A DNA stretch of 64,000 bases, taken from NCBI GenBank assembly GCA_021018995.1, contig CM037597.1:1811299-1875298 (forward strand). The letters run 5' to 3'. The position numbers were made by a program, and so were the translations under genes. Origin of the DNA: Chloranthus sessilifolius. Lineage: Eukaryota; Streptophyta; Magnoliopsida; Chloranthales; Chloranthaceae. Shown here piece after piece: positions 1 through 11,700 of this stretch; position 1 is the first letter of the stretch, and each line of letters opens with the position of its first letter. The notes beneath the pieces are model-generated. The model saw only the letters and a list, made by a program, of their open reading frames with translations. It ran no database searches and was not told where the DNA came from.

Positions 1-839
1 CTCTGATACCACCCGCCTAGAGGACGGGAACTCCCCCAACATGGTTACCTCTGTTTCACGGCCTACCATTCGGCTCATCGTGTCCCTTACGATACGCCAC
101 ATGCATCGCTGCGCTAACTTGGCCAGCTCAAGCTTCACCCTGTGCACTGTACTAGTACCTCGCTCGCAACAGTCTTGGCATGCAGCTCCTCATGCCACAA
201 TGTCATGCTCACATACCGATCCAAGCCCACAGCCTTGTACCTCGCGCTCTCGTGCCCAACTGAGTCCCACGCAGATTGCCTTCGTGTGCGTTCCGAATTA
301 CTAGCACACGTTCATCCTTGGCCCACGTGTTATCATGCTCACTGAGTCCCACGCAGCGCCCTTGTGTTGTCACGAGGTTGCCCAGCCATATGCACCGCGA
401 CGCGTAGTCCGGAGCTATACATCAACCTCCCTTGGGTGCCACACGGCATCGCTACGTCGACATCCTAGGTCTACCCATTCAGGCCTAGGAGACACTTGCG
501 CCCCCTCTGGCAACGCAAGGCCCCGTGTGCGGAAGAATAGCTCTCAAGCTCCCTTCCCCTATATAAGGGTAAAACAGTCATTCAGCCAGAATGGCAGGAG
601 AACTTCAAACCCGTTGGTTTGACATTCCGCAACACCTCGTGCATTGCTAGCCCACCTTGACTATGTCGCGTCACGGTCGCGACCGTGACACTCCTCGTCC
701 TACCCTCATGCGACCGTGCCGCGTCCTCGCAGCGCGACCACGTCGCCAGGCCCACTTGGCCCCATATCGCGTGCCCTTCTGGCACCACATGTAGTGCCAC
801 ACGCACCATGCTGCAAGCTCGAGTATTGGCCCTGTCACA
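1..839 (-). repeat. LTR of miniature element copy 1 (3' LTR, truncated by window)
   Basis: Matches 1136-2084 over nearly all its length, with small indels. Its inner edge on the + strand is GTCACA at 839, followed by the polypurine tract in reverse complement. Roughly the first 110 bp of the repeat are outside the window. Confidence 0.8.
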
Positions 840-1120
840 TCCTCCACCACTCCATAAATGTCAACGTCCTCGTTGACGCATGATCGCAGTGAGCTGACCC
901 CGCCAACTCCTCCCAGCTTGTTCGCATCTCATTACTAGTTCTTAGGTAGGCACCTTCCCACTAGCTCTCCATTGTCACCCCGGTCGGGTCAACTTGGTTC
1001 TGCTGTCACAAGGCCCTCACCTGTTAACTAGCTCAGGGATGTCGCGTGCCCTCTTGACACCACATCGCGTGCCTCCGCACTAAATTGTTTAATAGCATCA
1101 TTGCTTCTGGATCGAACCTG

Positions 1121-1132
1121 GCTTTGATACCA
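1121..1132 (-). other. Primer binding site (tRNA-iMet type)
   Basis: Minus strand TGGTATCAAAGC, one mismatch from the common plant initiator-Met primer site TGGTATCAGAGC, 3 nt inside the 5' LTR. Confidence 0.7.
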
Positions 1133-1135
1133 AAA

Positions 1136-2084
1136 TGTCACGGGGTCGCACTTCCGCAACCTCAGTCCCGTGCGGCACCTAACGCACGCTTCGCTAGGTC
1201 AGCCTACTTCTGATACCAACTATCGCGGGAGCGTCCTTCGACGCACTTTCAACCCGCGCGGTGCTTCGCTACTGCGTGCAACGAAGCCAACCCATCTACA
1301 CATTAGCTCTGATACCACCCGCCTAGAGGACGGGAACTCCCCCAACATGGTTACCTCTGTTTCACGGCCTACCATCCGGCTCATCGTGTCCCTTACGACA
1401 CGCCACATGCACCGCTGCGCTAACTTGGCCAGCTCAAGCTTCACCACCTGCGCCTTTGCACTAGTACCTCGCTCCATGTTATGCTCACATACCGAACCAA
1501 GCCCACAGCCTTGTGCCTCGCGCTCGCGTGCCCAACTGAGTCCCACGCAGCTTGCCTTCGTGTGCGTTCCGAATTACTAGCACACGCTCATCCTTGGCCC
1601 ACATGCTGTCGTGCTCACTGAGTCCCACGCAGCACCCTTGTGTTGTCACGAGGTTGCCCAACCGTATGCACCGCGACGCATAGTCCAGAGCCATACATCA
1701 ACCTCCCTTGGGTGCCACACGGCATCGCTACGTCGACGTCCTAGGCTCACCCTTTCAGGCCTAGGAGACACTTGCGCCCCCTCTGGCAACGCAAGGCCTC
1801 GTGTGCGAGGGAATAGCTCTCAAGCTCCCTTCCCCTATATAAGGGTAAAACAGTCATTCAGCCAGAATGACAGGAGAACCTCAAACCCCTTGGTTTGACA
1901 TACCACAACACCTCGTGCATTGCTAGCCCACCTTGGCTATGTTGCGTCACGGTCACGATCGTGCCGCGTCCTTGCAGTGCGACCACATCGCCAGGCCCAC
2001 TTGGCCCCATGTTGCGTGCTCTCCTGGCACCACATGTCGTGCCACACGCACCATGCTGCAAGCTCGAGTATTGGCCCCGTCACA
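1136..2084 (-). repeat. LTR of miniature element copy 1 (5' LTR)
   Basis: A 949 bp repeat running from TGTCACGGGG to CCCCGTCACA on the + strand. A TATA-like CTTATATAGG on the minus strand near 1835-1845 could serve a promoter in the element's own orientation. The + strand reads CTATATAAGG at the same place, so the box is nearly symmetrical. Confidence 0.8.
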
Positions 2085-2598
2085 CTGTGCTCCATGTGGC
2101 ACTCATATAGTGTTTTGAGTGGCACGTGAAAATCTGCATGGATTTTGGAGGATGATCACCATCCTCCTATGGATCGAAGACATAACCAACTCCTCCAAAA
2201 TAATAATAAATAAATATAAACTCATCTTATTTCTTGCGAATTGAGTTTACACGAGAGTAGTGAATATTGCAAATTACAAACTCAAAAACGAATCGTGAGT
2301 AGCGAATTGCAAATTACAAACTCAAAAATGAATCGATCGAATTGCGAATTAAGTAAGATACTATATAATTTATTTTATGAAAAAAATTAAGAAAACATAA
2401 ATGAGTGCTTTTATAACTTGCCTTAATAAGAATTGCCTTAAAATAGTTAGTTGGTCCTTTTAGAGATTCAATTGCTAGAAATAAACTTGCCTTTCTTGCT
2501 ATTGATGCATGATGCATGCCCCCCTTGCAGGGTATTTCGGTCTGAAAAAAAAATTAGCTAAAGAAAGTGAACCCATTAAAAAGGCTCCTACTATTTTA
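2085..2598. other. Intergenic, AT-rich, no gene seen
   Basis: About 500 bp of AT-rich sequence. A short imperfect direct repeat (CGAATTG...CAAATTACAAACTC) occurs twice between 2260 and 2330. No coding or structural RNA signal was recognised. Confidence 0.5.
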
Positions 2599-3424
2599 GG
2601 GCTGCAACAGAGCTAAGCTAGCTCGACTCGGCTCGGCCCTGGCCGAAAATAAGAGTTTTTGCTCTCTTAAGCTCGACTCGAGAGTCAGAGCAGAGCTTTT
2701 TATTTAAAGCTCGATTGCAGTAGAGCCGAGCTAGAGTTGAGCTAGGATAGCTCGGCTCAGCCTGGCTCGGTTTCATTAATAATATATAATACTTTTATAT
2801 GATAAAATATATTTTATATAATTTTGAAAGTTTTTTTTTTTTTTTTGACTTTTTCCGTCTAATGGTTACATTATAATGGATAAATATGTGATTAACATAT
2901 AATCCTTATAATCCTCTATTGAAATTTGCGCTCTCTCTCTCTCTATTTGGGCAACCATTAAAGTTCTTTCTCACTCGTCTCAATGAACAACCACTAGCAT
3001 GACAATTGACCAATCAATCAACACCTGTAACCAACACCTATGCTCTTAATCCATACTTAACACATTAAATTTAAACAGTTTTTTACTTTTCAAAATTTAA
3101 ACACATTTTTCTCCCGTCGATTCGTTAAATCCAAAAGGACAAAGGGATTAAAAGATATTAGAGATTTCATTTATAAAGTTTATTAAAGCTTTCATCTACT
3201 AAGAGAATAAGATAATGTTTAAAACAATATTAGGAAAAAAATTTATAAGAAAACTTATTAGCTCAAAGCTCGGCTTGGCTCGACTCGAGCTCGATAGAGA
3301 CGAGCTAGAGCTCAAACTTTTTAGGCTCGAAAAGCCTAGGACTAAGTTCCAGCTTGGCTCGTATAAGGTAGAGCCAAGCTAGAGCTGACCCAAGCTCGGG
3401 ATTGGCTCGACTTGGTTGTAGCCC
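2599..3424. mobile_element. Non-autonomous hAT-like element, GCTCGGCTCG-rich ends
   Basis: Ends are GGGCTGCAAC and GTTGTAGCCC in inverted orientation, with long subterminal arrays of GCTCGACTCGGCTCGG-like words in opposite senses at each end. Flanks CTATTTTA and TAATTTTA agree at 6 of 8 bases, fitting an aged 8-bp hAT target duplication. The interior is AT-rich with no transposase frame. Confidence 0.65.
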
Positions 3425-3524
3425 TAATTTTACATACCCCACGAGATTCAAAGATCCTTAGGCCTCGTTCGGGTGTTTCTTGGCTTTTCTCATAAAATTG
3501 AAAACTCTGATTCCTGCTAAATCT

Positions 3525-4133
3525 TAGGGGTGTTATCGGGTCGGTTCGGGTCGGTTTTCGTGCAAAATCGAAACCGAACCAATGACTATCGGTTTCTATT
3601 TTATGAAACCGAAACCGAACCGATAGCTATCAGTTCGGTCGGTTCGGTCGGTTTTCGGTTTCCAAACCTCATTTTTTAAACTTTTTTTATTTGTAGCATT
3701 TAACCGAATGGAATCAATTTTTTCGGTTTCAATTTAGAGTTTTCAAAATTTATACAAACCGAACTGATTTATACAAACTGTTTTTGCAAATTCCTATGAA
3801 TCAATTGATTTTATGACTTTTGGTGATTAACAAACTAAAGCAACAACAATTGGCTTTCTACTAAAAGCCTCACACACCATCAAACTCAAACATAGGCATA
3901 CTATAATCCATATATACACCACTATCGGTTTCTTATCGGTTTGGTTTCGATTTTTTAACGTTATAACTGAAACCGAACCGATATCTATTTCTATTTTTTG
4001 AAACCAAAACCGAACTGATAACTATCGGTTTCTATTTTTTGAAACCGAAACCAAATTGATATGTCCCAAAACCGAAACCGAACCGAAATTTTGATCGGTT
4101 TGGTCGGTTCGGTCGATTTTTTGCACAATCCTA
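3525..4133. mobile_element. Non-autonomous hAT-like element, TAGGGGTG ends
   Basis: Starts TAGGGGTGTTATCGG and ends GCACAATCCTA, with an exact 8-bp target duplication CTAAATCT at 3517-3524 and 4134-4141. The interior is packed with CGGTTTCGGTT words and their complements (AACCGAAACCG). Length 609 bp, no transposase. It belongs with the copy at 7493-7981. Confidence 0.85.
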
Positions 4134-4141
4134 CTAAATCT

Positions 4142-5477
4142 TGATAGACTCAGATTCCTGGCTTTTCCCAGTTGCATTCTTAAGTTACTCTGATTCCTGA
4201 TTTTTTTCCAAAAAAATGCATAATCCTTTCGTTCTTAAGTTCATTTCAGAAAGCTCAGTATCAGTTGAAATGTTGGTTGTGCTATAGTTGTAGACATGTT
4301 ATTTAATTATCAGTATATGAGTCAAACTCGAATTTGATCAAAATTTTACGGGTTGTCAATCTATTGAAGGTAGAACATATTGGACGGTGTTTTTTATTTT
4401 TTTATAACACAACTCGTAGAAAGACAATACTAAATGTGACAACCCAGATCCACATGCTACAATATTGTCCGATTCTAGGCTTAAGTCCCCGCCCCGATTT
4501 TGTTTCTAGCATGGGTGTTACGTTTCGCCGTCCCCACCCAAAACGCGTTATAACAAGTAGTCTCCGCAATCACATATAGCCCAGGGTCAGGACTTTTCCA
4601 ATTATAATGTAGGATTATTACACTAAAAATCTCATATACATATAACAAATAAATTATAAACTCATAAAAATGCTCAGGCCAAGAACATTAATGCCAAAAT
4701 AAAATACCTTCATATATTAAAAACCTAATGACAAACATTATAGTTTTGAGTGGGCCATTGCAACAAAATTGGCCTAATTAAAAAAAAAAAGCATAAATGG
4801 TTCAATAATACATAAGGAAAAAATAAAAAACCCACTCCGAACAACGACTAAGTACTACCGTTGGAGTGCTCATCATCCTCTGAAGAATACGAGGTCGTCG
4901 ACGTGCGCCTTGGGAACATGAATCAAATTTTATGGTACGCTACAATTGCCCCCTTTTTTAATCAACATGTGACCATCTGATGGAGATCGTTTCTCGTCCA
5001 AATCTTCCATACAATAGATCTTGAGATTATGACGCCCCTATGAGACGGTCATATATTGATTCCATGTGGCACACGTCCCCAAAAGTGACTAAATTTACTT
5101 GCACTCAGAAAGTTAGCCCTTGCGCCGAATTTGAAAGAAAGATTTGCAAGTTTGGCGACCTTTGCTATATGAAAACACCATCTAAGCCGTTTGATTTGAA
5201 GGCCATGATTTAAAGATATCAAGTGCAAAAGATTAGCACAAAATATAATCTTCTTCATGTCATTAAATGTAGTCAAAGGCTATTACCTGCTACAACACTT
5301 GACTACAATAGATCATATGCTAAATATTGTTTTTTGCTCCAATCTTATGCGTTGGGGATTAATAGATCATGAACTTTATATCAGATACCAAGTCTTTTTT
5401 TAAATTTGGTGGAAGGGCCAACTTTCCGAGTCCAAGTAATGGTTCCCTTTTGGATCTGTAACACGGGGAATAAAAAA
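4142..5477. other. Intergenic with degraded repeats
   Basis: No gene seen. At 4437-4580 there is a segment starting GTGACAACCCAGATCC that resembles an LTR edge, but no partner was found. At about 4965-5280 there is a decayed relative of the MITE at 15329-15744, recognisable by its GATGGAGATCGTTTCTCGTC and TTGATTCCATGTGGCACA words. The rest is AT-rich. Confidence 0.4.
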
Positions 5478-6000
5478 GGAAAAATTACATATAAACCCCT
5501 AAACTTTTAACTCAATTTCTGAGAGACATCTGAACTTTACTAAATATAACATAACCCCCGATAAATAAAAACCTCCCAAATTAGATGCCTACCGTCAACC
5601 TTCGTCCCCCTGCTCGACAGAAACTACTGATAAAATAGTTAAGGGGCGTTATTTGTCTACGTGGCCTTGCCAACGTGACACTCAACCCTTTAAAAGTTGT
5701 GGGAGACGCCTCTTGTTCAGAAAATTGGCGCCAACAACTCTTTTTCTTCTTCGTATTCTCCTCTCCTCTTCAGTCGAGCAAATAACCAGAACTGGCAGCG
5801 CATCATCTTCTTCTCTGCTCTTCAACGCTAGCATCATCGCCTTTGCAGTGACTTAGATCAAGCATGATTCAAGATCTAACACTAAAATTCATATCGGAAG
5901 AGTTACAACCTCCCCCTACCACCAATTCCAACTCGGTTTCCAATTTCACAATGTTGGAGGAACTCCTATTCATTTTCTGCAAATCGTTGTTTAAATTCAC

Positions 6001-6895
6001 TCACTCGTTCTCAACTTGTTTAATACTCCAAAATTGATGATCTAAAACACTCTTTAGTTCACAAAAGTCATAATCTCCATCCTCGTCCCCACTAACCCGA
6101 TTTCCAATAATGAAATCTCGTACTCTCTCGCTCTTTACTCTTTCAAGATCAATGACAGATCGCAAAAAATTTAACTCTCCCTCTTGCAATTCTAGTGCTT
6201 GTCTAAGCCTCCCTTCATTTCGCATTCGCTCCATTAGTTCTTTATCTTTTGTTGCAATTGCAATGATGGTTTCCTCAAGCCACCTATGAATATGATCTCT
6301 CATTTCCATTAAATCCAAAATCAATTTTTCGCGCTCGCAACTGCTCTCAACAAGATAGTTGTCCATCTCTTCCTGCATAACTTCAAACACCATTCAACTG
6401 CATTAACGCTAGTTTGCAAAACCTAGATTTCTCATTCAAGCGCTCTAAATCTCCTTCCTTAGAATACACATTTGTGTACGTTTTTTCCATAGCTGAGTTC
6501 ACGATCCCCATCATGAGGGAATCAACTACCATCCTTGACACCCTCAATCTACCATCCAGACCATTAACAAATCTATCGATTTTCCCAATCACCAAGAATT
6601 CCAACAACAATAATTTAATTTCTTGAATGTTGCATAAAGTCAGCCAATCCTCTAGGCATACCTTATTCTTCTTCGAATAAAACCAACTTGAAACCCTTTT
6701 TCTCAACAAACAAAAAAAAACTAATAGAAGAAGTGAAAACTTGCCATTCCCTGATAACGATTTTATTTCGTAATAAAAAATTCTCAATAACAACAAAAGA
6801 AAAAGTGTATGTGTGTGGGGGGTGGGAATTTTTATTCGAACTGCATAATAGAAATTTAAAAGAAATTGCAGAAACGCTACCACTCCAACGATCAA
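6001..6895 (-). pseudogene. Captured coiled-coil protein gene fragment (possibly WPP-domain-associated-protein-like)
   Basis: Two minus-strand frames, 6895-6383 (170 aa) and 6393-6001 (130 aa), abut in different phases, so one frameshift near 6385-6393 separates parts of what reads as a single protein. The C-terminal part is a charged helical region rich in Glu, Arg and Leu (RQALELQEGELNFLR) and ends near FCELKSVLDHQFWSIKQ. From memory this tail resembles plant WPP-domain-associated proteins, which bind nuclear-envelope WPP proteins, but no search could be run. The first 60 or so residues are hydrophobic and probably not part of the gene. As it lies inside Mutator terminal repeats and is frameshifted, it is best read as a transduplicated fragment. 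Confidence 0.5.
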
Positions 6896-7068
6896 TATAT
6901 ATAAAATAAAAAATAAAAAAAATCCTAAAAGCTAGGATATATATATAGATGAATTTGGTAGAGAAATTTATATAATATTAATTGTTAATTTTGTTTTCAC
7001 AAATCTAAGGAGGTCAAATGAACCTGTTCTTGGAAATCCCCATGTCCACGCGTCCTCGAGAGCGGCTT

Positions 7069-7118
7069 TTCGTCTCTCTCTCTCCCCCTCTCTCTCTCTC
7101 TCTCCCTCTCTCTCTCTT
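7069..7118. repeat. CT-rich microsatellite
   Basis: Interrupted (CT)n runs with C-rich breaks, inside the Pack-MULE near the inner edge of its right terminal repeat. Confidence 0.9.
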
Positions 7119-7492
7119 CCGCTTCAGCTGTAGGATTTATACAGTTACTGAGAAATTTCAGGCATAAAGACTGTTGGAGAGTAGTCGTTGTGCGCTCAAT
7201 AATACCGCTCAATAATACGCATGAAAAATATCCTGCAATTACAGATCTGTTAGAGAAGATGATAATGTGCTGAATGATCGAAGGCTTGCTCGGTTGAAGA
7301 GGAGAGGACAAGAAGAAAAAGAGTTGTTGGCGCCAATTTTATGAACGAGAGGCATCTCCTATAAGTTTTAAAGGGTTGAGTGCCACGTTGGCAGATAACA
7401 CCCCTTAACTGCTTTGTCAGTAGTTTCCGTCGAGCAGGGGGACGGAGGTTGATGATAGGGGTCTAATTTGGGGGGTTTTTATTCATCGGGAG

Positions 7493-7981
7493 TAGGGGTG
7501 TATTTGGTTCGGTTTGGTCGGTTTTGGACAAAAACCACAAGCCAAGCCGGTCCTAATCAGTTTCTAGATTTTCAAATCAAACTAAACCGTCCAACTCTTA
7601 AACCAAACCAACCCGATTAGAATCGGTTCAATTTGGTTCGGTCGGTTTCGATTTTCTTATAAGTTCTACTTGCACATCTCAACCGATTTTCCTATAAGTT
7701 CTGTTTTACCACTTTAGGATTTAGGAATAGGCTAAAGACAAGAGTAGGGTTTTTATATAAAAATATGTATCTTACTTAAATGTCCTTTAAAATTAATCAA
7801 AACCCCCGCCTATATATATATATATATATTCAGTTCGGTTCAGTTGGTTTCAGCTTGGAACCGAAACCAAACCAAACTTTTCGGTTTCCCTTTCTTCCAA
7901 ACCAAACCCAAATCGGTACCCGTCCAAACCGGACCAAACCCGGCTGTTTAGTCTGTTCGGTCCAAAAAATGCACAACCATA
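7493..7981. mobile_element. hAT-like element nested in the Pack-MULE right terminal repeat
   Basis: Starts TAGGGGTGTATTTGG and ends GCACAACCATA, matching the ends of 3525-4133. The left Mutator repeat at 5545-5575 shows the uninterrupted site (CCCCCGATAAA in complement). The flanks ATCGGGAG and AATCAGAG are an eroded target duplication. It therefore arrived after the Pack-MULE. Confidence 0.75.
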
Positions 7982-8076
7982 ATCAGAGAATTATATTGTA
8001 TTTAGTAAAGTTTAGGTATCTCTTGGACATTAAGTTGAAAGTTCAAGGGTTTATATGCAATTTTCCCAATAAAAAG

Positions 8077-8300
8077 CTTACCGTCTGATGAAAAGATCAT
8101 GGTCTCAAGATTATCTTGTGAAGATCAGGGTGAAATACGATCTCCATCATCTGATTTCAAAATGTCAATAGGATGAAAGGGTGGGCCATGATCTCAAGAT
8201 TTATTGTATTAAAGAATGGGATGAAAAATGATCTCCATCCTCTTATTCAAGGGTCATTGCCCAACACGGTGGAAAAAACCAGAAATAGGGAAAATGGTGG
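8077..8300. repeat. Remnant of the 15329-type MITE
   Basis: Contains GATCTCCATCATCTGATT and CTCAAGATT words in inverted pairs, as in the copies at 15329-15744 and 22236-22628. Ends are not clear. Confidence 0.45.
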
Positions 8301-8307
8301 TTGGGGC

Positions 8308-8483
8308 CATGGTTCAAAATTTCGGTTGAAATGCATTGGTTTCGGTGGCCCCCGAAATGGGAATATCAAAATTTCGGAAATTTGAATTTAAAATAAATGC
8401 GTACCAAAAATTTAAAATTTCGGTCAAAATTTTGGTTTCGGACAGCACCGAAACCGAAACGAAAACCGAAAATTTGATCCTTG
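8308..8483. mobile_element. MITE (CATGGTTCAAAA family), promoter-proximal
   Basis: A 176 bp element with ends CATGGTTCAAAATTTCGG and CCGAAAATTTGATCCTTG. Flanks GTTGGGGC (8300-8307) and GTTTGGGC (8484-8491) match at 7 of 8. Its right edge is 181 bp before the AK-HSDH start codon. Confidence 0.8.
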
Positions 8484-8664
8484 GTTTGGGCTTTAACCAG
8501 GTAAAGAATATTGATTGGGGATGAGTTTGGGCTTTAGGGTACACAGAATCTGAACGATTCTTAGCCTTCCGAAAAAAACCCTAGTAAGACTTCCCTCTTT
8601 TACCGTGTGCCTTTTGTCTCAGAACGAAACCACCAGCTTTGCTTAGTTCTCTGTAGCGTTGGCC
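8484..8664 (+). promoter_or_regulatory. AK-HSDH core promoter and 5' leader (inferred)
   Basis: The sequence between the last upstream MITE and the start codon. It holds a telo-box AAACCCTA at 8576-8583, common near start sites of housekeeping plant genes, followed by a pyrimidine patch CTTCCCTCTTTT. No convincing TATA box is seen. The transcription start cannot be fixed from sequence alone. Confidence 0.45.
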
Positions 8665-8795
8665 ATGGCGTCTTCTTCTCTATCTCTTCACTGCAACAAC
8701 CTCTCCCCAAATGCAGAATCCACCAATAAGAGCGTCCCTCGTCTTCGCTTCTCGCACCTCTCCTTCCTCCAACGCCCACACCCTTTGTTTTCAAG
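8665..8795 (+). CDS. AKHSDH: AK-HSDH exon 1
   Basis: Starts at ATG in GGCCATGGCG, a good plant start context, and encodes [10 protein letters not shown] and a basic Ser-rich stretch ending PLFS plus two bases of an Arg codon. Donor AAG/GTGGGT. Most of the transit peptide is here. Confidence 0.85.
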
Positions 8796-11700
8796 GTGGG
8801 TTCTCTCTTCACATTTACATGCGTTTTTGTTCTAGATAGTTACATCGAGAAGAAAAATGACAAATTTTATTCCATATGAGATTAATTCATTGAAAAACGA
8901 CGAAATTATCAAATGGGTTTTGGTATTCTAGTGTTAATCTGAAATGGGTATCTGGTATTTTCAAGTTTTAATCGCTTAATTGTAGAATGGGTATTGGTAT
9001 TTTAGCGTCAATTTGAAATGGGTCTCTGATATTTTCAGTTTTTATTGTTAAATTGTCTTATGGGTGTTGGTATTCTAGTGTTCATCTGAAATGGGTTTCT
9101 GGTATTTTCAGTTTTTACATTGTTAAATTGACTTATGGCTATTGATATTCTAGTGATAATTTGAAATCAGTCTCTGGTATTGTCAGGTTTTATTGTTAAA
9201 TTGACTTACGAGTATTGGTATTCCACTGTTAATCTTAGGTAAGACAATGCTACACATTTACATGCAAAAGTACACACTTCACACCAATATGGTAAACACT
9301 ACATACACACCACACACAACAACACTGCAACACTCCTCCTCAAGCTGGAGCATAAATATCATGCATGCTCAACTTGACAGAAATGTTCTGAAGAAGTGGA
9401 GCCCAACCGCTTTAGTGAGGATATCGGCAATCTGGTGGGAGGAGGATACATCAACAAGCTCCAACATATGATGTCAAACCTTTTCTTTGGCAAAGTGGAT
9501 ATCAACTTCAATGTGTCTTCTACGTTCTTGTAACACTGAGTTAGATGCAATATTTTTGGCTGCTTCGCTATCAAAATGTATGGGCATGAGCCCGTTACTT
9601 GAAAAACCATGCTAAAAAATAAGAGAACAAAGCCAAAGTAACTTGCATGCTCCTTGAGCAATCACATGATGCTCAGCCTGCACTAGATTTGGAGACCACA
9701 AGTTGCTTTTAATTCTTCCATGAAACAAGGTTGACTCTAAGAAAAATACAAGACCCAGGTGTAGAGCGACAGTCGGTAGCCGAGTTAGCCTAATCATCAT
9801 CCGTATATCTAAATATATGTAAATGATCATGAGGGTGCTATACAATTCCCCGACTATGGCTGGTCTTAATGTATCTGAGAATGTGATGAAGAACAACTAA
9901 ATGAGGAGCACGAGGAGCGTGCATAAATTGACTTACAAGGTTGACAACGAAAGTAATGTCAGGTCATGCAAGGGTAAGGTAGATCAAACGATCCACAAGG
10001 TGCTGATATTCACGGGATCATATAATAACTTCCCCTTACTCTCATTAAGTGAGTGCTTAAGTCCATAGGTAAGGAAGCATGCTTGCAACTGAGCATACCT
10101 GTATCACTCAAGATATCTAAAGTTATCTTCCTCTGAGAGAGAAAGATCTATTTATCGATCTAACAACCTCTAAACGAATAAATTTTTTAAGGCTGCGTAA
10201 GTCCTTCACTTCAAAAATATGACCGAGCTCATCCTATACATGAGATATGAAAGAAAACTCATCTCCGATAATCACTATATCATCAATACATACATTTAAT
10301 ATAGTACGACCAACATCCTTCACCAATAAAATAAAATAAATGAAAAATATAGTACGACCAACATGACTAGAATGATAAAATATAATATGCTCTAAGTGGC
10401 GTCTTTAAAATCCCATACTAATAATCAGTACACTGAAACCACACAAGGTGACTGCTTCAAGCCATATATTTCCTTCCTAAGCCTACAAACATTTTCAGCC
10501 CCTCTTTGAAGCAGGAAACCTGGTGGAGGATCCATATAAATCTCCTCTGTGAGATCACTGTTTAGAAAGACATTTTTCACATCCAGTTTGATATAGGGGC
10601 CAATTCTGATTGGCTACAATGGAGATGAGAACACGTACTTAGGTCAACTTAGCCACTGGAGCAAATATGGCATCATAATCAATTCCAAAAGTCTGAGTGT
10701 ACCCACGAACAATGAGACCTACTCTTTTCTTTACAGCGAAGACCCATTTGCATCCCACAGTCTTCTTTCCAGGAGGGAGGGGGACCATTTCCCAAATGTG
10801 ATACTCTCAAGGGCATTCATCTCATTCGTCATAGCGGTCTTCCATGCAGGACGGGAAAGATAAACATGGACGTTACGAGGGATACTACTAGTATCAATCT
10901 CAGAAAGAAAAGCCCTGTAAGACAAAGACACAACCTGGTAGCACACATACTTAGCAAGATGATAGGGTATAATGCATGAACAGACCCCTTACGAAGAGCA
11001 ATAGACAAATCAAAATCCGAAGTATTGGCAGGTATGAGATTACTGGGAGAATTGACAACAAAATCAATGGGAGGATACAACGAATAGAACTATCAACATG
11101 ATCTACCTCCACAGAGGGTTGAGGATGAGGCCTGATAGATGATGAGGTCTAGTAGGAAGAGGGACCATTTTTCAAGTGTGATTACTCTCACGGACATTCA
11201 TCTCATCCACTATAGCAACCTTCCATGTAGAATCAGAAAGAGCAACATGGATGGTACGGGGGATGGTAACAATATTAATCTCAAAGAGAAAGCCTCGTAA
11301 GAAGAAGACACAATATGGTAGCACACAGATTTAGCAAGAGGATAAGGTGCACACATGAACTCTCTTGCAAAGTAATAGGCAAGTCAAGATTGAAAGTGTC
11401 AGTAGGCGGGGGACTAGTGGGAGAATCCACGATAAAATCAATGGGAGGATACAAGGGGATAGAACTCTAAACATGATCTACCTGCACTGAGGACCAAGGA
11501 TGAGGCCTAATAGAGGATGCCCCATGCTCATCTTTACGAACATAAGTGCAACATTGCTTCTGCTGCTGTAAAGGAGGTCGAACAGGTAAAGGAGTACAGA
11601 TTGATTGTTGTAAAGGAGGCTGAATAGGTGATGAAGTACTGATAGGCTGCGGTAAAGGAGGCTAAATAGTAGTTGGGGAAGGAGATAAGAAGGATGCATC

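Larger units (their letters stand above)
1..2084 (-). mobile_element. Miniature LTR retrotransposon with outsized LTRs, copy 1 (left end cut by window)
   Basis: Two direct repeats (1-839 and 1136-2084) flank an internal region of only 296 bp. Read on the minus strand the repeat begins TGTGACGGGG and ends CCCCGTGACA, as an LTR should. Just inside the LTR at 1136 the minus strand has TGGTATCAAAGC, close to the initiator tRNA-Met primer binding site, and next to 839 it has a purine run (GTGGTGGAGGA) that fits a polypurine tract. These fix the orientation. No gag or pol motif is present, and the open frames here look like chance frames in GC-rich repeat. A second, complete copy lies at 34344-36587. 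Architecture is TRIM-like, but the LTRs (about 950 bp) are far longer than usual for TRIMs. Confidence 0.8.
5478..8067. mobile_element. Pack-MULE (Mutator-like element carrying a captured gene fragment)
   Basis: Long terminal inverted repeats of roughly 330-340 bp: 5478 to about 5820, and about 7255 to 8067 once a 489 bp insertion is removed. The outer ends read GGAAAAATTACATATAAACC and its near complement. The flanks AATAAAAAA (5469-5477) and AATAAAAAG (8068-8076) are a 9-bp target duplication with one change, the Mutator size. No MURA transposase frame is seen. Instead the inside carries two adjacent minus-strand frames that look like one cellular gene fragment (6001-6895). A hAT element (7493-7981) later landed in the right terminal repeat. 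Confidence 0.85.

Noticed and set aside
41-2125. Several open frames of 60-136 codons on both strands
   Set aside because: They lie in LTRs of a non-coding element, overlap each other on both strands, recur with frameshifts in the other copies, and carry no known domain. GC-rich repeat sequence explains them.
6414-6909. Plus-strand open frames inside the Pack-MULE
   Set aside because: They are the antisense of the captured minus-strand fragment and have low-complexity composition.
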